NCBI RefSeq assembly: GCF_024586915.1
Contig: NZ_JANBVS010000005.1
Span: forward strand, 186,001-250,000
Reading direction: 5' to 3'
Length of the DNA: 64,000 nucleotides
Origin: Bradyrhizobium sp. SRS-191
GTDB taxonomy: Bacteria; Pseudomonadota; Alphaproteobacteria; Rhizobiales; Xanthobacteraceae
The notes beneath the pieces are model-generated. The model saw only the letters and a list, made by a program, of their open reading frames with translations, was not told the DNA's origin and searched no databases. Shown here piece after piece: positions 36,522-45,302 of the stretch (position 1 is its first letter; every line of letters starts with the position of its first letter). The translations under genes and the position numbers were made by a program.

Positions 36522-36875
36522 CTAGGAGAATAGCTTGCGTCCGATGGAGGCCGCCAGCAGAAACAGGGCGGCATAGCCCAGATACCACAGGAACGCGCGC
36601 CTAAAGGCCCTCAGGCGAAGACGATGCACGACAATGGCCGCCTGCAGCTCGCCGGGCTGCCGGTCGATCACGGCCTCCAGCACACTGGGGCCTGGAAAGT
36701 TCAAGCCAGGCTGTGCGAGCTGCCAGAAGAACGTGCTCACTCCGATCGAGTAGTCGCCGATGCGACGGTAGATCCGCCAGCCCCGGGATTGCAGATAGAT
36801 CCCGACCGGCATCAGAGCGAGGAGCGGTCCCCCGAGCACGGCCATATACAACAGATCTCGGCCCGAGGGAGCCAT
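36522..36875 (-). CDS. Small membrane protein
   Basis: A 117-residue protein with a hydrophobic stretch at each end ([41 protein letters not shown]) and a soluble middle with [13 protein letters not shown]. Family unknown. It lies between cinA and gpt on the same strand, with gaps of 12 and 19 bases, so all three are probably one transcript. Confidence 0.6.
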   Translation of the reverse strand: MAPSGRDLLYMAVLGGPLLALMPVGIYLQSRGWRIYRRIGDYSIGVSTFFWQLAQPGLNFPGPSVLEAVIDRQPGELQAAIVVHRLRLRAFRRAFLWYLGYAALFLLAASIGRKLFS

Positions 36876-36887
36876 CGCGCTCGGTGC

Positions 36888-37625
36888 TCAGGCGGCGCCG
36901 CGCAGCCCGGCGAGCATCTCCTTCACCGCCGCCATCGCCGCCGACAGCTTCTCCTGGTCGCGCGAGCGCACCACCAGATGCGTGTTCGGCTTCTGGTCCT
37001 CGTCGATGAAGGGGTAGCTGCCGATGATGGTGTCCGGGTGCGCCTTGGCAATCTCGCGCAAGGGGCCGCCGATGTCGCCTTCCCGCGCATTCGCGCGCAC
37101 CGTCTCCGACAGCATGCGGACGCCGGATTTCAGCTTCGGCGCGACGATGTCCATCATCGCCTGCATGATCGAGGGCACGCCGGCCATGACGATGACGTTG
37201 CCGAGCTTGAAGCCCGGCGCGAGGATGGTCGCGCTCTGGATCAATTCGGCGCCGTCGGGAATGCGCGCCATCCGCAGCCGCGCCTCGTTGAGCTCCTGCT
37301 CGCTCCAGCGCTCGCGGAAGCGCGCCACGACCTCGGGGTGATGGTCGATGCCGACCCCGAACGCCTTGGCGATCGAGTCGGCGGTGATGTCGTCATGGGT
37401 CGGCCCGATGCCGCCGGTGGTGAACACATAGGTGTAGCGGTGCCGCAGCGCATCCAGCGCCGCGATGATGTCGCCCTCATCGTCCGAAACCACCCGGACC
37501 TCCTTGAGGTCGATGCCGAGGTTGGTCAGGTATTCGGCGATGAAGCCGATGTTCTTGTCCTTGGTCCGGCCGGACAGGATCTCGTCGCCGATGACCAGCA
37601 ACCCCGCGGTGACGATCTCGCTCAT
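36888..37625 (-). CDS. CinA N-terminal/MoaB-type (molybdopterin-binding) protein
   Basis: A 245-residue protein comprising only the MoCF-like domain of CinA. The start is TAGLLVIGDEILSGRTKDKN, with the conserved FTTGGIGPTHDDITADSIAKAFG, and VIVMAGVPSIMQAM later. Full-length CinA also carries a C-terminal nicotinamide-nucleotide amidase domain, absent here; in rhizobia the two parts are often separate genes. The domain suggests nucleotide pyrophosphatase activity. ATG at 37625 is preceded by GAGGAGAAACC. Confidence 0.88.
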   Translation of the reverse strand: MSEIVTAGLLVIGDEILSGRTKDKNIGFIAEYLTNLGIDLKEVRVVSDDEGDIIAALDALRHRYTYVFTTGGIGPTHDDITADSIAKAFGVGIDHHPEVVARFRERWSEQELNEARLRMARIPDGAELIQSATILAPGFKLGNVIVMAGVPSIMQAMMDIVAPKLKSGVRMLSETVRANAREGDIGGPLREIAKAHPDTIIGSYPFIDEDQKPNTHLVVRSRDQEKLSAAMAAVKEMLAGLRGAA

Positions 37626-37853
37626 GGTTTCTCCTCGCATCTACCGTCTCTTTTGGCCCGAGCCGGCGCCAAAGTCATCCAGAACGTCGCAGTCTATGCC
37701 GCGGATTTGAGCATCGTGCAGCCGGTTTTTCGGGCACGCTTTCCGCAACCCCCACGAAATGCCGCAGGAGAATGCATATCGCGCTGGCCCGGCCCTTGCT
37801 ACCATCATGCGGAGTCATGCAGTGTATGGCCAGGCGGGGACACACGGGCATCT

Positions 37854-39272
37854 ATGGCAGTTGCGTTCGACGAAATGAACGAGCCGGGCGGCGACGTCCG
37901 TCAGGCTTATCAGGAGCTGTCGCGGTGGCTGAAGGAAACGCCGCCGGAAGCGCTGGAGTATCGCCGCCACGAGGCGGAGCTCCTGTTCCGGCGAATCGGC
38001 ATCACCTTCGCGGTGTATGGCGAGGCCGAGGCGCAGGAACGGCTGATCCCGTTCGACGTCATCCCGCGGATCATCTCGGCCAAGGAATGGACCCTGCTGG
38101 AGAAGGGGCTGAAGCAGCGCGTCAAGGCGCTGAACATGTTCCTGCGCGACATCTATCACGGCCGCGACATCCTGCGCGCCAACGTGGTGCCGGATGACCT
38201 GATCTTCCAGAACCCGGTGTTCCGGCCGGAAATGAACGGCCAGGACGTGCCGCACGACGTCTATGTCCACATCGCCGGCATCGACATTGTCCGCGTCGAC
38301 GCCAACGACTTCATCGTGCTGGAGGACAATGCGCGCACGCCGTCGGGCGTGTCCTACATGCTGGAAAACCGCGAGATCATGATGCGGCTGTTTCCGGACC
38401 TGTTCGCACGCCACCGCGTCGCGCCGGTCGAGCGCTATCCGGACGAGCTGCTGTCGTGCTTGCGGTCGGTGGCGCCGCTCAGCGCCTCGGCCGAGCCGAC
38501 CGTGGCGCTGATGACGCCCGGCATCTACAACTCCGCCTATTACGAGCACTCGTTCCTGGCCGACAAGCTCGGCATCGAGCTGGTCGAGGGCCGCGACCTC
38601 ATCGTCAAGAACGACGAGGTGTTCATGCGGACCACCGAGGGGCTGAAACGGGTCGACGTGATCTACCGCCGCGTCGACGACGACTTCCTCGATCCCCTCA
38701 CCTTCCGGCCCGATTCGGCGCTCGGCGTGCCCGGCCTGATGTCGGCCTATGCCGCCGGCAACGTCACGCTCGCCAATGCGGTCGGCACCGGCATCGCCGA
38801 CGACAAGGCGATCTATTCCTACATGCCGGATGTCGTGAAGTTCTATCTCGGCGAGGAGCCGATCCTGAAGAACGTGCAGACCTGGCGCTGCCGCGAGCCG
38901 CAGGACCTGTCCTACGTGCTCGACCATCTCGGCGAACTCGTCGTCAAGGAGGTGCACGGCTCCGGCGGCTACGGCATGCTGATCGGCCCGGCCGCGACCA
39001 AGGCCACCATCGAGGCATTCCGCGACAAGCTCAAGCGCGAGCCGGAGGGCTTCATCGCGCAGCCGACCTTGGCGCTGTCGACCTGTCCGACCTGCGTCGC
39101 CTCGGGACTGGCGCCGCGCCATGTCGATCTCAGGCCGTTCGTGCTCACGGGGCGCGACCGCACCACCATCGTGCCCGGCGGTCTCACCCGCGTGGCGCTG
39201 AAGGAGGGATCGCTGGTGGTCAATTCCAGCCAGGGCGGCGGCACCAAGGACACATGGGTGCTGGATGAGTAA
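37854..39272 (+). CDS. Circularly permuted ATP-grasp protein
   Basis: A 472-residue member of the circularly permuted ATP-grasp family (formerly DUF404/DUF407). The N-terminus (RQAYQELSRWLKETPPEAL) is followed by NMFLRDIYHGRDIL and VLEDNARTPSGVSYMLENR, the conserved family core. The ATP site appears late, as expected of the permuted fold: LVVKEVHGSGGYGMLIGP, with NSSQGGGTKDTW at the end. It should join an acid to an amine using ATP. It heads a cluster with alpha-E, transglutaminase and Anbu genes. ATG at 37854 matches homologues. Confidence 0.93.
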   Translation: MAVAFDEMNEPGGDVRQAYQELSRWLKETPPEALEYRRHEAELLFRRIGITFAVYGEAEAQERLIPFDVIPRIISAKEWTLLEKGLKQRVKALNMFLRDIYHGRDILRANVVPDDLIFQNPVFRPEMNGQDVPHDVYVHIAGIDIVRVDANDFIVLEDNARTPSGVSYMLENREIMMRLFPDLFARHRVAPVERYPDELLSCLRSVAPLSASAEPTVALMTPGIYNSAYYEHSFLADKLGIELVEGRDLIVKNDEVFMRTTEGLKRVDVIYRRVDDDFLDPLTFRPDSALGVPGLMSAYAAGNVTLANAVGTGIADDKAIYSYMPDVVKFYLGEEPILKNVQTWRCREPQDLSYVLDHLGELVVKEVHGSGGYGMLIGPAATKATIEAFRDKLKREPEGFIAQPTLALSTCPTCVASGLAPRHVDLRPFVLTGRDRTTIVPGGLTRVALKEGSLVVNSSQGGGTKDTWVLDE

Positions 39273-39358
39273 GACCCGGCATCATCGCCTCACGCGCTTC
39301 GTATCCGTGCATGCCTCGCCGATCGGCGCAGGCGCACTTCGCACCTCGTAGATTGCCC

Positions 39359-40303
39359 ATGCTGTCGCGCACCGCCGAAAACCTGTACTGGCTGGCCCGC
39401 TATGTCGAGCGCGCCGAGTATCTCGCCCGCACCATCGACGCCACCTTGCGCGTCACCGCCCTTCCTGCGGCCTATATCGGCAAGACCAATGAGTGGGAAT
39501 CGGCGCTGCTGACCGCCGGCGTCAGCGCCAGTTTCTATGAGGCCTATTCCGAGGCCAACGAGCAGAACGTCGTCGAATATCTCTCGTTCAACCAGTCGAA
39601 CCCGTCCTCGATCAAGAACTGCATCGAGGCCGCGCGGCTGAACGCACGCTCGGTCCGCACTGCGCTGACCTCCGAGATGTGGGACACGCTCAACGGCTCC
39701 TGGATCGAGTTACAGGAAGTCTGGAGCAAGGGCACCAAGACGCGCGAGGAGCTGGCGCGCTTCCTGCGCTTCGTGCAGGAGACCTCGCTGCGCTTCGACG
39801 GCTCGGCCTACCGCACCATGCTGCGCAACGACGCCTATTGGTTCTCCCGCCTCGGCCTGCATCTCGAACGCGCCGACAACACTGCGCGCATTCTGGACGT
39901 GAAATATCACGTGCTGCTGCCGGAGGACGAGCATGTCGGCGGCCCGCTCGATTACTATCAGTGGACCTCCATCCTGCGTTCGGTCTCGGCGCTCACGGCC
40001 TATCACTGGGTGTATCGCGAGACGCTCAAACCCTGGCTGATCGCGGACCTCTTGATCCTCAACGACACGCTGCCGCGCTCGCTCGCCAGCTGCTACGGCA
40101 ATCTCGTCCGCAATCTCGACCAGATCGGCGTGGCCTATGGCCGCCAGGGTCCGTCGCAGCGCCACGCCCGCGGCGTGCGCAACCGGCTGGAGCATTCCAA
40201 CATGGACGACGTCTTCCAGCGCGGCGTCCACGAGTTCATCCAGGAGTTCATCTCCGACAATTCGCGGCTCGGAGAGATCATCACCAAGCAATACCTGATC
40301 TGA
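39359..40303 (+). CDS. Alpha-E domain protein
   Basis: A 314-residue all-helical protein of the alpha-E family (DUF403). The start MLSRTAENLYWLARYVERAE and the central NARSVRTALTSEMWDTLNG are diagnostic. No enzyme activity is known; it is almost always encoded with the ATP-grasp protein upstream and the transglutaminase downstream, and is thought to be part of their complex. ATG at 39359, 86 bases after the ATP-grasp stop, gives the standard N-terminus. Confidence 0.93.
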   Translation: MLSRTAENLYWLARYVERAEYLARTIDATLRVTALPAAYIGKTNEWESALLTAGVSASFYEAYSEANEQNVVEYLSFNQSNPSSIKNCIEAARLNARSVRTALTSEMWDTLNGSWIELQEVWSKGTKTREELARFLRFVQETSLRFDGSAYRTMLRNDAYWFSRLGLHLERADNTARILDVKYHVLLPEDEHVGGPLDYYQWTSILRSVSALTAYHWVYRETLKPWLIADLLILNDTLPRSLASCYGNLVRNLDQIGVAYGRQGPSQRHARGVRNRLEHSNMDDVFQRGVHEFIQEFISDNSRLGEIITKQYLI

Positions 40304-40440
40304 CAGGCGCCGCTGCCGGGAACTGTGGCCGCAAGACCACTCCCGTCGCTCGTCGATCCAGCCAACGACGAGCCTGCCCTTTTTTGGGCAGGTGAAACGA
40401 GCTACCGCGGTAATCCACCTCACAACACCGATCGACCGCC

Positions 40441-41289
40441 ATGCGCCTGCGTATCTCTCATTCCACCACCTACCGCTACGAGCCGGCGGCCACCGGCGTC
40501 ATCCAGATCCTGCGCATGACGCCCGGCAGCCATGACGGCCAATATGTGGCGGAGTGGCAGATCGACGTGTCGACCGACTCCCGCCTCGACATGCACGAGG
40601 ACGCGTTCGGCAACGTCACGCACGTCATCACCCACGGCGCCCTCGAGGACCTCACCATCACCGCCGAGGGCCTGGTCGAGACGCACGACACCGGCGGCGT
40701 TCTGAAGGGCGCAGACGAGCGGTTTCCGCCGGGCTTCTTCCTGCGCACCACCCCGCTCACGACCGCCAATGCCGCGATGACGACGATCGTCCGCGACCTG
40801 CGCGCGGAATCCGAGAGCGACGTGCTCGGCTTCCTGCACACCCTGATGATGCAGGTCTACGAGCACATGACGTTCGACGAGAACCCGACTCACAGCGGCA
40901 CCTCGGCGGCGGAGGCCTTCGCGCTCAAGCGCGGCGTGTGCCAGGATTACGCGCATATCTTCATCGCCTGCGCCCGCGCGGCGGGAATCCCCGCGCGCTT
41001 CATCTCGGGCCATTTCCTGCGCTCGGATGGTGCGGTGCACCAGGACGCCGGCCATGCCTGGGCCGAAGCCTATGTGCCTGATCTCGGCTGGGTCGGCTTC
41101 GACGCCGCCAACTGCATCTGCTCCACCGACGCGCATGTCCGGGTCGCCATCGGACTGGATTATCTCGGTGCGGCGCCGGTGCGCGGCACCCGCTATGGCG
41201 GCGGCTCCGAAACGCTCACCGTGAAGGTGAAGGTCGAGCAGGTCGGCCGCGGCGGCCAGTCGCAATCGCAGTCGCAGCGCCAGTCCTGA
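40441..41289 (+). CDS. Transglutaminase-like cysteine protease
   Basis: A 282-residue transglutaminase fold protein. The N-terminal beta-rich part (MRLRISHSTTYRYEPAATG) is typical of the family. The catalytic triad is visible as Cys in RGVCQDYAHIF, His in DAGHAWAEAYV and Asp in GFDAANCI. Such proteins may cleave or form amide bonds. It is cytoplasmic by sequence. The C-terminal tail is a low-complexity Gln/Ser run (QSQSQSQRQS). The gene is third in the ATP-grasp, alpha-E, transglutaminase, Anbu series. Confidence 0.93.
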   Translation: MRLRISHSTTYRYEPAATGVIQILRMTPGSHDGQYVAEWQIDVSTDSRLDMHEDAFGNVTHVITHGALEDLTITAEGLVETHDTGGVLKGADERFPPGFFLRTTPLTTANAAMTTIVRDLRAESESDVLGFLHTLMMQVYEHMTFDENPTHSGTSAAEAFALKRGVCQDYAHIFIACARAAGIPARFISGHFLRSDGAVHQDAGHAWAEAYVPDLGWVGFDAANCICSTDAHVRVAIGLDYLGAAPVRGTRYGGGSETLTVKVKVEQVGRGGQSQSQSQRQS

Positions 41290-41322
41290 AATCCCGGTCT
41301 CGCTCGTGACCACACCCCCGAT

Positions 41323-41426
41323 GTCATTTCGGGGCGCGCATCAGCGCGAACCCGGAATCCATCGCCCCGCAGAACGCGCTGAAAAATGGATTCCGGGTTC
41401 GTCGCTTCGCGCCGCCCCGGAATGAC
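41323..41426. repeat. GTCATTTCGGGGC inverted repeat
   Basis: The arms GTCATTTCGGGGCGCGCA (41323) and GCGCCGCCCCGGAATGAC (ending 41426) are inverted; a second pair, GAACCCGGAATCCAT and ATGGATTCCGGGTTC, is nested inside. It separates the transglutaminase gene from the Anbu gene within the cluster. Confidence 0.82.
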
Positions 41427-41524
41427 GACCTGTTGTGGAGCGGCAGCGGGGTCTCCGGCACTGCAGGGTTGGACGCGCCCCCGATTTTCGCTACTAATTC
41501 GCGCTCTGGCTCGAGGGGAAGACG

Positions 41525-42283
41525 ATGACCTATTGCTGCGGAATTCTGGTGCGTGACGGGCTCGTCATGATCGCGGACACCCGGACCAATGCCGGTCTCG
41601 ACAACGTCTCGACCTTCCGCAAGCTGCACATCTTCTCCAATCCGGGCGAGCGCATCATCGCGGTCGCCAGCGCCGGCAATCTCGCGATCAGCCAGTCCGT
41701 GCTCTCGACCCTGACCGAAGGCATCGAGGACCCCGAGACCGGCGAGGTCGAGACGCTGATGAACGCGCCGACCATGTTCCAGGCCGCGCAGCGCATCGGC
41801 AAGGCGATCCGCATGGTGCATGCGACCGAAGGCCCGGCGCTGAAGGCCGAGGACATCTCGTTCGACGTGTCCTTCCTGTTCGGCGGCCAGATCCGGGGCT
41901 CGCGGATGCGGCTCTTCATGGTCTACACCGCCGGCAACTTCATCGAGTGCACCACCGACACGCCCTATTTGCAGATCGGCGAGCACAAATACGGCAAGCC
42001 GGTGCTCGACCGCGCCATGCATTACGACGTCGAGCTCTACGAGGCGCTCAAGACCGGGCTGATCTCGATGGATTCGACGATGCGCTCCAATCTCGGCGTC
42101 GGCCTGCCGATCGACGTGCTGGTGGTGCGCGCGGACGCCTGCGAGGCCGATCTCAACCACCGCATCGAGGCCGGCGAGCCCTATTTCCACGACCTCCGCT
42201 CGCGCTGGTCGGCGGCCCTGCGCGCGGCGCATAACAACATCCCGCGCCCGCCCTATAAGACTCAGAGCGAAGTGAAGCACTGA
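41525..42283 (+). CDS. Proteasome-type protease Anbu
   Basis: A 252-residue Ntn-hydrolase of the Anbu (bacterial proteasome-like) family. Processing after the initiator methionine exposes Thr2 in MTYCCGILVRDGLVMIADTR, the expected nucleophile, with the conserved Asp and Arg of that segment. Further family segments are RKLHIFSNPGERI and DSTMRSNLGVGLPID. Anbu forms helical or ring assemblies; the substrate is unknown. It lies with ATP-grasp, alpha-E and transglutaminase genes, the known Anbu neighbourhood. The downstream SDR starts 46 bases later. Confidence 0.94.
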   Translation: MTYCCGILVRDGLVMIADTRTNAGLDNVSTFRKLHIFSNPGERIIAVASAGNLAISQSVLSTLTEGIEDPETGEVETLMNAPTMFQAAQRIGKAIRMVHATEGPALKAEDISFDVSFLFGGQIRGSRMRLFMVYTAGNFIECTTDTPYLQIGEHKYGKPVLDRAMHYDVELYEALKTGLISMDSTMRSNLGVGLPIDVLVVRADACEADLNHRIEAGEPYFHDLRSRWSAALRAAHNNIPRPPYKTQSEVKH

Positions 42284-42329
42284 CGCGATCCAACGCTCAA
42301 AACGGCAAAACGTGAAAAGGTGAGGAAAC

Positions 42330-43082
42330 ATGGCTGAAGCAAACAAGATCGCGCTGGTGACGGGCGCAGGCACCGGTGTCGGCCGCGCCACATCGCTGGC
42401 GCTGATGAACGCAGGCTTCACCGTGGTGCTGGCGGGCCGCCGCAAGGAGATGCTGGAGGAGACCGCCAAGCTCGGCCCCGCCGGCATGAGCCTGCCGGTC
42501 TCCGCTGATATGATGGACCCCGCCTCGATCGCGGCGCTGTTCGACACGGTGAAGACAACCTACGGCCGGCTCGACGTGCTGTTCAACAATGCTGGCATGG
42601 GCGCGCCGCCGGTGCCGTTCGAAGACCTGACGATGGAGCAGTGGCAGTCGGTCGTCGCCACCAACCTCACCGCGCCGTTCCTGTGCACGCAGCACGCCTT
42701 CCGCATCATGAAGGACCAGTCGCCGCGCGGCGGCCGCATCATCAACAACGGCTCGATCTCGGCGCATGCTCCCCGGCCGTTCTCCTCGCCCTACACCTCG
42801 ACCAAGCACGCCATCACCGGCCTGACGAAGGCGTCCAACCTCGACGGCCGCGCCTATGACATCGCGGTCGGCCAGATCGACATCGGCAATGCCGAGACGC
42901 CGATGACCGAGCGCATGGTCGGCGGCGTGATGCAGCCGGACGGCCGCATGATGCCGGAGCCGCGCATGGACGTGAAAGCCGTCGCCGACGCCGTCGTCTA
43001 CATGTCCGGCCTGCCGCTCAGCGCCAACGTCCTGTTCATCACCGTGATGGCGACCAAGATGCCGTTCGTCGGCCGGGGCTAG
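42330..43082 (+). CDS. Short-chain dehydrogenase/reductase
   Basis: A 250-residue classical SDR. The cofactor loop is [16 protein letters not shown], with an AGRRKE strand end suggesting NADP(H). [15 protein letters not shown], the catalytic serine in [13 protein letters not shown] and the Tyr/Lys in [10 protein letters not shown] are all present. It has no known substrate. GAGG upstream supports ATG at 42330. It may be read through from the Anbu gene. Confidence 0.9.
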   Translation: MAEANKIALVTGAGTGVGRATSLALMNAGFTVVLAGRRKEMLEETAKLGPAGMSLPVSADMMDPASIAALFDTVKTTYGRLDVLFNNAGMGAPPVPFEDLTMEQWQSVVATNLTAPFLCTQHAFRIMKDQSPRGGRIINNGSISAHAPRPFSSPYTSTKHAITGLTKASNLDGRAYDIAVGQIDIGNAETPMTERMVGGVMQPDGRMMPEPRMDVKAVADAVVYMSGLPLSANVLFITVMATKMPFVGRG

Positions 43083-43240
43083 CCCGCCGATCCTCGCAGC
43101 CCGGGCCGATACGCCGATCCGGGCTGCGCGATCCGCACGCGCAGGTCAATCTCGCCTCTCGCCTCAATTGTATCTTAAGGCAATTTTTCTACCTATCCGA
43201 GCAACGGGCTGCAGCCGCGGCGGCCTGAACCGGATGCGCG

Positions 43241-44518
43241 ATGCGACACTCATCAACTCGCTGCCCTCGTTCGATCGACGACGCCAAGCAGTGGCTCGCG
43301 CGGCTGGCTCCGTCGCCCCCGCATGATACCGACCGCGCCGTGTTGCGCAGCCTTCTTTGGCCGGGCGCGATCATGTTCGTCCTGACCCTCCTGGCCTATG
43401 TCTGGACGGTGCAATGGTTTCAGCCATTCCCCCGCGACGCCACGAGCTTGGTGATCGGTCGCGACTTCCTTAACTTCTGGATGTATGGCCGGGCGGCGTT
43501 CACGCCCGACCCGTCGCGCTTCTACGATGTCGCGATCTACAACGACGCCCTGTCGGCGTTTCTCGGGCCTGACTATCCCGGCCAGAACGTGCCCAACCCG
43601 CCCAACGCGCTGGTGGTCTTGGCGCCGTTCGGGCTGCTGCCCTATCTGCCGGCGCTCGCCTGCTGGCTCGCGCTCGGTCTGCTCGCCTTCCACTATGGCT
43701 GCCGGCTGGCATTCCCCGATCGAAGGGCGCTGCTGATCGTCGCGATCTCGCCGGCCGCAATGATGTGCCTGCTGTCGGGCCAGAGTTCGTTCCTGACCAC
43801 TGCTTTGTTGTTCGGCGCGCTCGCCTCGCCCGCACAGCGGCCTGCGCTGACCGGCCTCCTGATCGGCCTGCTCACGGTGAAGCCGCAGCTCGGCCTGCTA
43901 TTCCCGGTGATGCTCGTCGCGTCCGGCCAGTGGCGCGTGATCGGCTATGCGACGCTCACCGCGCTCGTCCTGTTTGCCGGCAGCGTCGGCATCGGCGGGC
44001 TGCACGCCTGGAGCGACTACATCGCCAAGGGGCTTCCGACGATGACGGAGGTGCTGCGCGATCCCCGCGGCATTGCCGTGCCGTTCCACGCCTCGGTGTT
44101 CATGAACTTCCGCGGCCTCCTCGGCGATCGCCTGGCCGAAGCGATCCAGACCATCGCGGCGCTGAGCGCTGCGGCGGGCGTGTTCGCGGTCTTCCGCTAT
44201 CGTCGCGATGCCGATCCCGCGGTGCTCCGGGCCTTCTTCCTGGCCTGCACGATCTCCGCCTCGCCCTATATGGGGATCTACGACGTGCTGCCGCTGACCT
44301 GCGCCGCCGTGGCGCTGATCGCGACCGGGGCATTGGACAATGCAGGCCGCAGGCTCGCGCAGCTGGTGTTCTGGCTCCCCGCGCTGCAGCTTCTGTTCGG
44401 CAACATCCAGGTGCCCGGGCCCGGCCTGATTGCGCCAGCCTTCGCGATCTATCTCGGCTGGCAGTTGTTCGCGCCGGCCCGAACCGTGCAACTCGACGCG
44501 CGCATTGCGGCAGGCTAA
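43241..44518 (+). CDS. GT87 (DUF2029) family membrane glycosyltransferase
   Basis: A 425-residue integral membrane protein of the GT87/DUF2029 family (GT-C fold). The first periplasmic loop carries DATSLVIGRDFLNFWMYGRA with the expected Asp, then YDVAIYNDAL, a characteristic loop. About ten helices follow, including LVVLAPFGLLPYLPALACWL and AISPAAMMCLLSGQSSFLTT, and TVKPQLGLLFPVMLV is the family hallmark. Relatives use polyprenyl-phosphate mannose or arabinose; the acceptor is unknown. Its stop overlaps the convergent lipoprotein stop. Confidence 0.85.
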   Translation: MRHSSTRCPRSIDDAKQWLARLAPSPPHDTDRAVLRSLLWPGAIMFVLTLLAYVWTVQWFQPFPRDATSLVIGRDFLNFWMYGRAAFTPDPSRFYDVAIYNDALSAFLGPDYPGQNVPNPPNALVVLAPFGLLPYLPALACWLALGLLAFHYGCRLAFPDRRALLIVAISPAAMMCLLSGQSSFLTTALLFGALASPAQRPALTGLLIGLLTVKPQLGLLFPVMLVASGQWRVIGYATLTALVLFAGSVGIGGLHAWSDYIAKGLPTMTEVLRDPRGIAVPFHASVFMNFRGLLGDRLAEAIQTIAALSAAAGVFAVFRYRRDADPAVLRAFFLACTISASPYMGIYDVLPLTCAAVALIATGALDNAGRRLAQLVFWLPALQLLFGNIQVPGPGLIAPAFAIYLGWQLFAPARTVQLDARIAAG

Positions 44519-45126
44519 GCGGGCTTCCCCAGCTTCTGCCGCCGCTGTTCGCGCGCCCGCTCGAGCTCGGGAAACGGCTCGTACTTGGCGAGCATGCACG
44601 CTCTTGGAATGTTGTTCATCCCCACGACAAACTCCATCTTTTCCCGGCCGCCGTCGCCCGGCTCGAAATGCACCATGGTGACCCGTGTCTGCGGGATGAG
44701 CGGCACCTCGAGCTTGGCTGACACGCAATAGATCGTCATGCGCTTCGACTCGAACAGACCGCCGCCATACTCGAATGGTCCAGAGAACTTCGCCTCGGAC
44801 AGGGGCGGCGCGCCATCGTCCCACAAAGAGCGGTAGCCCCAATGGTCCTCCAGAACCCGCGCAATGGCTTCACGCCGCCGCGGCAATGAGGGATCGGCCG
44901 CCGTCGACGCTGCCACGGCGCGCGAGTCCCGATTGGACCTGTCGTTCGATGGCGCAACCGGCTGCCCGGCGTCGGCCTGAGGCAAAGGCGCTGCCGCGCT
45001 GGCGCATCCCGCCAGTAGCAACAGCATCAGAAGGCCCGGAAGCTGCAACAGCCGATCTCGCGCGACAGGCGTCGGCATCTGCCGCGCCGGTGCAACGCCC
45101 GCCGGCGGCATCGGAAGTCCAAACAT
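44515..45126 (-). CDS. Putative lipoprotein
   Basis: A 203-residue protein with a lipobox, LLMLLLLAGCASAA, at about residues 32-45. ATG at 45078 would give a normal-length signal sequence (MPTPVARDRLLQLPGLLMLL) and is a good alternative to the start used here. The mature part has a charged linker, then EDHWGYRSLWDDGAPP and MTIYCVSAKLEVPLIP. Family unknown. It ends tail to tail with the GT87 gene by overlapping stop codons. Confidence 0.7.
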   Translation of the reverse strand: MFGLPMPPAGVAPARQMPTPVARDRLLQLPGLLMLLLLAGCASAAAPLPQADAGQPVAPSNDRSNRDSRAVAASTAADPSLPRRREAIARVLEDHWGYRSLWDDGAPPLSEAKFSGPFEYGGGLFESKRMTIYCVSAKLEVPLIPQTRVTMVHFEPGDGGREKMEFVVGMNNIPRACMLAKYEPFPELERAREQRRQKLGKPA

Positions 45127-45302
45127 GAAAGCGTCCCCACCCCCAACAAGACAGGCCTGTCGGCTTGCCCCATGAAGATCGAGCTACCATCGGAGCCGCC
45201 CTTCGTCCAGTTGTAAACTCCACGACGTCGTACCTCAGGCTGTTCACCCCGGGCTGTTTACCTCAGGCTTTCTTGGAACACGCCCGATCAAGGAGCGGAC
45301 GC

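Noticed and set aside
40374..40393. Hairpin CCTGCCCTTTTTTGGGCAGG before the transglutaminase gene as a terminator
   Set aside because: The T run is in the loop rather than after the stem, so it does not fit an intrinsic terminator; it may be a chance palindrome.
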